Assembly (NCBI GenBank): GCA_016288355.1
Contig: JAEEYY010000001.1
Coordinates: 1-11,491, forward strand
Origin: Synergistes sp.
GTDB taxonomy: Bacteria > Synergistota > Synergistia > Synergistales > Synergistaceae
Length of the DNA: 11,491 nt
Direction: 5' to 3'
A model generated the notes under the pieces. The model was not told where the DNA came from, did no database searches, and saw only the letters and a program-made list of their open reading frames with translations. This document shows positions 6,869-11,491 of this stretch, one piece after another (positions within the stretch are counted from its first letter, which is position 1; each line of letters starts with the position of its first letter). The position numbers and the translations under genes are program-made.

Positions 6869-8812
6869 ATGAAGGTAGAAGAGATCGTAAATGAGATAAA
6901 AAATTTCAGGGCTGAGGCGCTCAGTGACGCCTGTGCCGAAAAACTTCGTGATGCCGCCCGTGATGCGCGCGTCTGGGCCGTAGCAGCTACCTCGGCTGCC
7001 AAAAGCGGCCACCCGGCAGGGGCTCTTTCGTCGCTGGATATTTATATTACTCTGCTTGGCGCAGCAAACGTATCGCCGGAGACTGCGGATCACCCTGACC
7101 GCGACCGTATTGTGGTAAGCCACGGACATACCTCCGCCGGTTTTTACTCGGCGCTTGCCGAATACGGCTTTTTCCCGGCTCATGAGATGGCGGCTAATTT
7201 CCGCCGCGCCGGAAGCCCTTATCAGGGTCATGTGGAACGCGACGTCCCCGGCGTTGACTGGGGCACCGGAAATTTAGGGCAGGGGCTTGCCGCCGGCGTC
7301 GGCTTTGCGCTGGCCGCTCGCGCGCGCGGTTCGCTCTCGCACACCTGGGTCGTGCTGGGCGACGGCGAGCAGGTAAAGGGGCAGGTCGCCGAGGCCCGCA
7401 GGATAGCCGTTAAGGAAAAACTCTCCAATATCACAGCGATAGTCGACTGGAACGATATGCAGATCAGCGGCAGACTTTCCGCGGTAATGCCGTCGGATAT
7501 ACCGGCTCTCTGGGCCGCGGACGGCTGGCGCGTCATAGAGTGCTGCGGACATGATCACGCAGAGATCTACAGAGCGCTGAAAGAAGCGAAAAGCTCCTCC
7601 GTCCCGGCCGTCGTGCTGTGCAGGACCGTAATGGGCAAAGGCGTCTCATTCATGGAAAATATTCCCGATTACCACGGGAAGCCGGCCTCAGGCGAGAAGC
7701 TGGAACAGGCCCTTAAGGAACTCGGCAGCGATATATCGCTCTTTGATTCGCTGCTCGAGGAGCGCAAACTTCCGCTTCCTGCGGGGCGCAGCGTGAAAAA
7801 TGAAAAGCCTGTGCTTGATACTGGCGTCCCGCGCACATATACGAAAGATGATAAAAAAGACAACCGCGGAGCCTTCGGCGCAGCTCTTGCCGACGCAGGC
7901 GCACTGAACTACAAAAAACCCGGCAGCACGCCGATCATAGTATTTTACTGCGATCTTGCGGGCTCGGTCAAGGTAGACGCTTTTGCGAAGGCCTGCCCGG
8001 ATAACTTTATCGAGACAGGCATCCAGGAGCACGCTACCGCGACTGCCGCCGGAGCCGCATCGGCCGCCGGAGTCGTGGCGGTATGGGCCGATTTCGGCGT
8101 TTTCGGAAGCGATGAAGTCTACAACCAGCAGAGACTGAACGATATCAACCGCGCCGGCATAAAGACCGTCCTTACTCATACAGGCCTTGACGTCGGAGAG
8201 GACGGAATGACCCATCAGTGCATAGATTATGTCGGACTCTTCGCGAATACCTTCGGCTGGAATGTGATCGTGCCGGCAGATCCGAACCAGACAGACCGCG
8301 CGACCCGCTGGATGCTGAAGCAGCCGGGCAATCTCTGCCTTGCGATGGGACGCAGTGCTCTGCCCGTCATCCTGAAGGAAAACGGCGAGCCGTACTACGG
8401 CGGAAGCTATGAATTCGCCGACGGAAAGGTAGACGTGCTGCGCGAAGGACGCGACGCAGCCGTCCTTACGATGGGACATCTGGCCGGGGCTGCGCTTGAA
8501 GCGGCTTCCATCCTCGCTGAAGAGGGCATAAGCGTAAAGGTCATGCACTGCGCGACGCCGCTTACGATGGATAAAGATCAGCTCTTTGCCGAAGTGGGAG
8601 CCATGCCGCTGGTCACCTGCGAGGATCACAACGCTGACACCGGCATAGGGGCGCGCGCCGCGCTTGCTTTTGCCAGGGCGGGGCGTGCCGTCAGGATAAG
8701 CAGCATGGGTGTCACACGCTACGGCCTTTCGGGAACAAACAAGGCTGTGCTTGAAGACATGGGGCTGTCCGCAGCCGGAATAGCCAAAGAGGTCAGGAAG
8801 ATCCTTAAATGA
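6869..8812 (+). CDS. tkt: Transketolase (full-length, single chain)
   Basis: Thiamine-diphosphate enzyme moving two-carbon ketol units between sugar phosphates in the non-oxidative pentose phosphate pathway; cytoplasmic dimer. 647 residues, close to the usual 630-670. The N-terminal TPP domain has SGHPAGALSS (46-55), SHGHTSAGFYSALA (84-97), TGNLGQGL (133-140) and the Mg/TPP motif GDGEQ...WND (Gly164 to Asp196), and HGKP follows at 269-272. The pyrimidine domain has ETGIQEH with Glu387 in the place of the catalytic glutamate. THTGLDVGEDGMTHQ supplies His437, Asp445 and His449, spaced as in E. coli transketolase His461/Asp469/His473. Arg333, Ser366 and Arg495 match substrate-phosphate contacts. 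A C-terminal domain follows from about 515. The ATG at 6869 directly follows an in-frame stop, so no longer start exists. GAGAGG lies 11 nt upstream, a rather long spacing. It is the first gene of the plus-strand operon and overlaps trmI by ATGA. Similarity to DXS or dihydroxyacetone synthase was weighed, but the histidine pattern fits transketolase. Confidence 0.92.
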   Translation: MKVEEIVNEIKNFRAEALSDACAEKLRDAARDARVWAVAATSAAKSGHPAGALSSLDIYITLLGAANVSPETADHPDRDRIVVSHGHTSAGFYSALAEYGFFPAHEMAANFRRAGSPYQGHVERDVPGVDWGTGNLGQGLAAGVGFALAARARGSLSHTWVVLGDGEQVKGQVAEARRIAVKEKLSNITAIVDWNDMQISGRLSAVMPSDIPALWAADGWRVIECCGHDHAEIYRALKEAKSSSVPAVVLCRTVMGKGVSFMENIPDYHGKPASGEKLEQALKELGSDISLFDSLLEERKLPLPAGRSVKNEKPVLDTGVPRTYTKDDKKDNRGAFGAALADAGALNYKKPGSTPIIVFYCDLAGSVKVDAFAKACPDNFIETGIQEHATATAAGAASAAGVVAVWADFGVFGSDEVYNQQRLNDINRAGIKTVLTHTGLDVGEDGMTHQCIDYVGLFANTFGWNVIVPADPNQTDRATRWMLKQPGNLCLAMGRSALPVILKENGEPYYGGSYEFADGKVDVLREGRDAAVLTMGHLAGAALEAASILAEEGISVKVMHCATPLTMDKDQLFAEVGAMPLVTCEDHNADTGIGARAALAFARAGRAVRISSMGVTRYGLSGTNKAVLEDMGLSAAGIAKEVRKILK

Positions 8813-9666
8813 TCTCCGAAGGGGAGCTGGTGCTCATATGGCATCCGAAAAAGAACGACAGCTTTCTGGTCCGGATGCAGCACGGCATGGTACAGGGGAC
8901 GCACTTCGGCGAGCTTAAGCACTCCGATCTTATGCAGCACAGCTTCGGAGAGGGGCTGCGCACCCCGAAGGGGGAAGTCTATTATCTGCTGCGTCCCACG
9001 CTTGGCGAATATACGCGCAGGATAAAAAGACAGACGCAGATAGTCTTCCCCAAAGAGGCCGGTTTTATAATCGAACATCTGAATATATTCCCGGGCTGCA
9101 CGGTCGTTGAATGCGGCACCGGTTCAGGCAGTCTCTGCTGCACTTTCGCCCATTTCGTGGGCGATACCGGCAAGGTCTGCACCTATGACCGCCGCCCGGA
9201 ATTTTCGGAACTGGCGAGAAAGAACGCTGAAAAGTGGGGCGTCGCGCACAGGATCGAATTCAATGTCCGTTCTCTTGATGAGGGCTTCAAGGAGCGCGGC
9301 GCAGACGCGGTATTCCTTGACGTCCCGAACCCGTGGGAACATATCGACAAGGCGTATGAAGCGCTTGCTCCAGGCAACCATCTGGGCATTCTGGTCCCTA
9401 CGACGAACCAGATATCGGAAACGCTGCGGGCGCTTTCTGACTTCGGCTTCGCCGACGTGCAGGTGCTGGAGATAATGCTGCGCCACTACAAGACCGAACC
9501 GAACAGGATAAGGCCTATGGATATGATGATAGGTCATACAGGCTATCTGATGTTCGCGGTAAAGACGCTGCCTATGGAATGCGGGGAGGAACAGACCGAA
9601 GAAGAGGATGCCTCTGGGGGCGTCCTGCCCTGCTCTGCAGCTGAAGACGCGGAGCCCTGCGTTTGA
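8809..9666 (+). CDS. trmI: tRNA (adenine58-N1)-methyltransferase TrmI
   Basis: SAM-dependent methyltransferase making m1A58 in the T-loop of tRNA, normally a homotetramer. 285 residues. The small N-terminal beta domain carries EGELVLI and GTHFGELKHSDL, then LLRPTLGEYTRRIKRQTQIV (60-79), the family's substrate-binding segment. The SAM loop is VVECGTGSGSL (99-109), TYDRRPEF (125-132) binds SAM hydroxyls, and DVPNPW (171-176) is the catalytic DxPxPW-type motif. The end of the fold has RIRPMDMMIGHTGYLMFA (233-250). Residues 256-285 form an acidic, probably disordered tail beyond the catalytic fold. The start overlaps the transketolase stop (ATGA, 8809-8812), with AGGA in the upstream coding end. 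The stop overlaps the next gene by 4 nt, so translation is coupled on both sides. Sequence and context agree; the assignment is firm. Confidence 0.93.
   Translation: MISEGELVLIWHPKKNDSFLVRMQHGMVQGTHFGELKHSDLMQHSFGEGLRTPKGEVYYLLRPTLGEYTRRIKRQTQIVFPKEAGFIIEHLNIFPGCTVVECGTGSGSLCCTFAHFVGDTGKVCTYDRRPEFSELARKNAEKWGVAHRIEFNVRSLDEGFKERGADAVFLDVPNPWEHIDKAYEALAPGNHLGILVPTTNQISETLRALSDFGFADVQVLEIMLRHYKTEPNRIRPMDMMIGHTGYLMFAVKTLPMECGEEQTEEEDASGGVLPCSAAEDAEPCV
9651..9654 (+). promoter_or_regulatory. Ribosome binding site for the queH fusion (TTG start)
   Basis: GGAG 8 nt before the TTG at 9663, inside the end of trmI. No ATG or GTG gives the complete QueH N-terminus, so this site supports the TTG. Confidence 0.55.
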
Positions 9667-11228
9667 AAAAAGAAAAGCTGCTTCTGCATATATGCTGCGC
9701 ACCTGACGCGACTGTGCCGTGGCCCGCGCTTTCCGGCGAAGGCTATGACGCGGCCGGTTATTTTTACGGGAGCAACATCCATCCCGAAGCGGAGTATCAA
9801 AAGCGCGCAGACGCTGTGAGAAAGCTTGCCGCGGAAGAGGGCGCACGCGTTTTTTTCGAACGCTATGAGCCGACGGGATGGCTTGAAGCCGTTCGCGGTC
9901 TTGAGGACGAACCTGAACGCGGCAGAAGATGCGCCAGATGCTTTGAAGAGCAGCTTTACGCCGCCGCCGCATATGCGGCGGAAAACGGATACACTCACTT
10001 ATGCACTACGCTTACGATCAGCCCGCACAAGGACGCGGATCTGATAAACGGAACAGGCAGGCGGGCTGCGGCCCGGCATGGGCTTGTATGGGTCGAAAAG
10101 ATATGGCGGAAAAAAGACGGATTTAAAAGATCGGTCGCGCGCTCAAAAGAGCTTGGTCTTTACAGACAGAATTACTGCGGCTGCGCATTTTCCGCGCGCG
10201 GGGCCGCACAGGAAACAGAGATGAGTAAAATGACTGAACCTAACGAGAAGAAGATGCCGTCCGGCAAGCTTTCCCCCGAGGCTTTGAAGCGCAACGTGCT
10301 TTCCTACCGCGGAGCAGACGCCCCCGGGCTGCTTATAGGTCCCGGCGTCGGAGAGGACGCCGCGGTGATAAAGTGGCCTGAGGGCAAATATATGGTATTT
10401 GCATCCGACCCCGTAGTAGGCGCGGAAAACGGCGCGGGGCGCCTTTTGGTGCGCATAAACTCCAATGATATCGCGTCGAAAGGAGGAGACCCGGCATATC
10501 TTGCCGTCACGCTCGTGCTGCCGCCATCCTTCGGGGAAGATGGAGCGGCGCGCATCATGCGCGAGATAGACGAGGAATGCCGCGCCCAGGGCATAGCGGT
10601 AGCCGGCGGCCACACAGAGTTCAACGACCGCTACGACCGCCCGGTGATAATGGGAGCCCTCATCGGCGCTGCGGATATGGTAATGCGGGCTTCTGACATC
10701 TCCGAAGGGGACGTCATAATCGTTACCAAGCATATCGGCATCGAGGGCATGTCGATAGTTGCGGCGGACCGCCCGGAACTGCTCCTGCCCTTTATGAGCG
10801 CAGATGAGATAAAAGAAATACTTTCATGGGCCGATATGACCTCCGTACTGCCGGAGGCGCGCATATTGCGCCGCTATGCCAAATTCATGCATGATCCCAC
10901 TGAAGGCGGGTTTTGCGGGGGACTGGACGAGATATGCATGCTCTGCGGCCTGAGCGCTGACGTCGACAGAAGCGCGCTGCCGGTAGAAGAGCTGACGGCC
11001 AGGGCCGCGGAAAAATTACGCTTCGACCCTCTGCATCTTATCGCCTCAGGCTCATTGCTTGCTGTCGTCCCCAAAGAACTTGTTGAAAGCGCGCTCTCAG
11101 AGCTGGAAGCCGCCGGTATTGCGGCAGCGGCGGTCGGCAGGATGGGTCCGCCTCTTTCCGCACCGGTTCCGGAACCTGCGGAGGAACTCTGGCGGCTCCT
11201 TAAGATGGGAAAAGAAAATGGAGAGTAA
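9663..11228 (+). CDS. queH: Fusion: epoxyqueuosine reductase QueH + AIR-synthase-like (HypE/ThiL/PurM-type) domain
   Basis: One uninterrupted frame of 521 residues holding two families. Residues 1-178 are QueH (DUF208), the iron-sulfur reductase that turns epoxyqueuosine into queuosine at tRNA position 34: HICCAP (Cys11, Cys12), GYFYGSNIHPEAEYQKR (32-48), RRCARCFE (Cys90, Cys93), TTLTISPHKD (115-124) and YRQNYCGCAFS (Cys172, Cys174). This is the full family cysteine set. A charged linker (about 179-199) follows. Residues 200-521 match AIR-synthase-related proteins: PSGKLSPE (199-206), GPGVGEDAAV (226-235), ASDPVVGA (247-254), NSNDIASKGGDPAYL (266-280), VAGGHTE (313-319), HDPTEGGF (410-417) and ASGSLL (461-466). 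These are the ATP/metal-binding signatures of the fold. No HypE C-terminal PRICG-like cysteine tail is seen, so it is not classical HypE; its function is unknown. The start is TTG at 9663, overlapping the trmI stop, with GGAG 8 nt upstream. QueH is usually a separate protein, so the fusion is odd. Confidence 0.88.
   Translation: MKKEKLLLHICCAPDATVPWPALSGEGYDAAGYFYGSNIHPEAEYQKRADAVRKLAAEEGARVFFERYEPTGWLEAVRGLEDEPERGRRCARCFEEQLYAAAAYAAENGYTHLCTTLTISPHKDADLINGTGRRAAARHGLVWVEKIWRKKDGFKRSVARSKELGLYRQNYCGCAFSARGAAQETEMSKMTEPNEKKMPSGKLSPEALKRNVLSYRGADAPGLLIGPGVGEDAAVIKWPEGKYMVFASDPVVGAENGAGRLLVRINSNDIASKGGDPAYLAVTLVLPPSFGEDGAARIMREIDEECRAQGIAVAGGHTEFNDRYDRPVIMGALIGAADMVMRASDISEGDVIIVTKHIGIEGMSIVAADRPELLLPFMSADEIKEILSWADMTSVLPEARILRRYAKFMHDPTEGGFCGGLDEICMLCGLSADVDRSALPVEELTARAAEKLRFDPLHLIASGSLLAVVPKELVESALSELEAAGIAAAAVGRMGPPLSAPVPEPAEELWRLLKMGKENGE
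10210..10223 (+). promoter_or_regulatory. Possible internal translation start at the QueH/AIR-synthase junction
   Basis: AGGA at 10210-10213 lies 7 nt before an in-frame ATG at 10221 (Met187), in the linker between the two domains. A second in-frame ATG is at 10230. A ribosome starting here would make the AIR-synthase-like domain alone (335 residues, normal for that family). No stop codon separates the two domains, so read-through gives the fusion and internal initiation could also give the single domain. The site is read from sequence; its use is inferred. Confidence 0.4.
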
Positions 11229-11491
11229 TATAACGCGCAGGACCGCGGCTGTTGCTGAAAGCCTGCGGGAACGCGGCGCGGGAGCCTTTGTCGTAATAAC
11301 CGACGAAGATACTAACTGGGAGAGCCTCTATTATCTCAGCGGTTTCAGGGGAACATCCGGCTCGCTTGTAATATACGCCGATGGAGATGCGGAACTTTAC
11401 CTTGACGGACGCTACCGGTATCAGGGAAAAGCACAGTCCCCGCACAGGATATGCGCCGTTAAGGAAAACATGCTGAAAGATGCGGCGGAAA
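11218..11491 (+). CDS. Creatinase N-terminal domain, Xaa-Pro aminopeptidase family M24 (cut by window edge)
   Basis: The first 91 residues of a protein that runs off the right edge. The visible part matches the creatinase-like N-terminal domain of M24B peptidases, which precedes the pita-bread metallopeptidase domain and helps recognise Xaa-Pro peptides. Patterns seen are VAESLRERGAGAFVVITDED, then ESLYYLSGFRGTSGSLVIY (family form NxxYLTGFxGSxG) and ELYLDGRYRYQGKAQ (family form LxTDGRYxxQA). The metal ligands and catalytic residues lie outside the window, so a catalytically dead family member cannot be excluded. The ATG at 11218 overlaps the end of the upstream fusion gene by 11 nt, with GGGA 7 nt upstream, which indicates membership of the same operon. 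Confidence 0.82.
   Translation, partial: MESNITRRTAAVAESLRERGAGAFVVITDEDTNWESLYYLSGFRGTSGSLVIYADGDAELYLDGRYRYQGKAQSPHRICAVKENMLKDAAE

Noticed and set aside
7688..8629. Open frame of 313 codons on the minus strand inside transketolase.
   Set aside because: It is antisense to a firmly identified gene, has no recognisable motif, and is expected from GC-rich codon use. The same applies to long frames opposite the kinase (1415-2257) and trmI/queH (9124-9972).
10190..10230. Frameshift or sequencing error creating the queH/AIR-synthase fusion.
   Set aside because: Both domains are in the same frame and both motif sets are intact, so no indel is needed to explain it. A single substitution that removed a stop cannot be excluded and is listed under findings.
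1..11491. Mobile elements, CRISPR arrays, tRNA or rRNA genes, or a defence system.
   Set aside because: No transposase or integrase motifs, no regularly spaced repeats and no cloverleaf sequences were seen. Nearly all DNA is filled by identified metabolic and RNA-modification genes.

Overview
The window is a dense, GC-rich bacterial chromosome segment with nine genes, two of them cut by the window edges. Gaps are short, and there are no RNA genes, mobile elements, CRISPR arrays or insertion sequences that I can see. The gene content points to an anaerobic bacterium. It has part of an adenosylcobalamin pathway, a QueH-type epoxyqueuosine reductase (the B12-independent iron-sulfur type), a single-domain bacterial TrmI, and several TTG/GTG starts backed by strong AGGAGG ribosome sites. 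A member of the Synergistota is my best guess. That is inference from gene content and general protein resemblance, not a measured placement.

Layout. (1) Minus strand, 3870 down to 1: an operon of a C45-type Ntn-hydrolase, an FGGY carbohydrate kinase 5 nt downstream, and the tRNA methylthiotransferase mtaB (cut at its C-terminus by the left edge). A small hairpin with a UUCG loop lies in the 39-nt gap before mtaB. (2) A short divergent promoter region at 3871-3957, then rsmG alone on the plus strand. (3) Minus strand, 6669 down to 4688: cbiB then cobD, two steps of cobalamin nucleotide-loop/aminopropanol assembly, 2 nt apart and converging on rsmG. (4) A 199-bp divergent intergenic region with two short perfect palindromes. 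(5) Plus strand from 6869 to the right edge: transketolase, trmI, a queH/AIR-synthase-like fusion, and a creatinase-type Xaa-Pro peptidase (cut by the right edge). Each of these overlaps its neighbour by 4, 4 and 11 nt, so they form one translationally coupled operon.

Functional themes. Four of the nine genes modify tRNA or rRNA (mtaB at A37, rsmG at G527 of 16S rRNA, trmI at A58, queH at the wobble queuosine). The others cover sugar-phosphate metabolism (transketolase), cobalamin assembly, amide or peptide hydrolysis and carbohydrate phosphorylation. The most unusual items are an uninterrupted reading frame joining QueH to a ThiL/HypE-like ATP-binding domain of unknown function, with a possible internal start at the junction, and the two-gene unit pairing an Ntn amidohydrolase with a sugar kinase. 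I do not see a clearly new defence or mobile system here. Most of the window is housekeeping metabolism.
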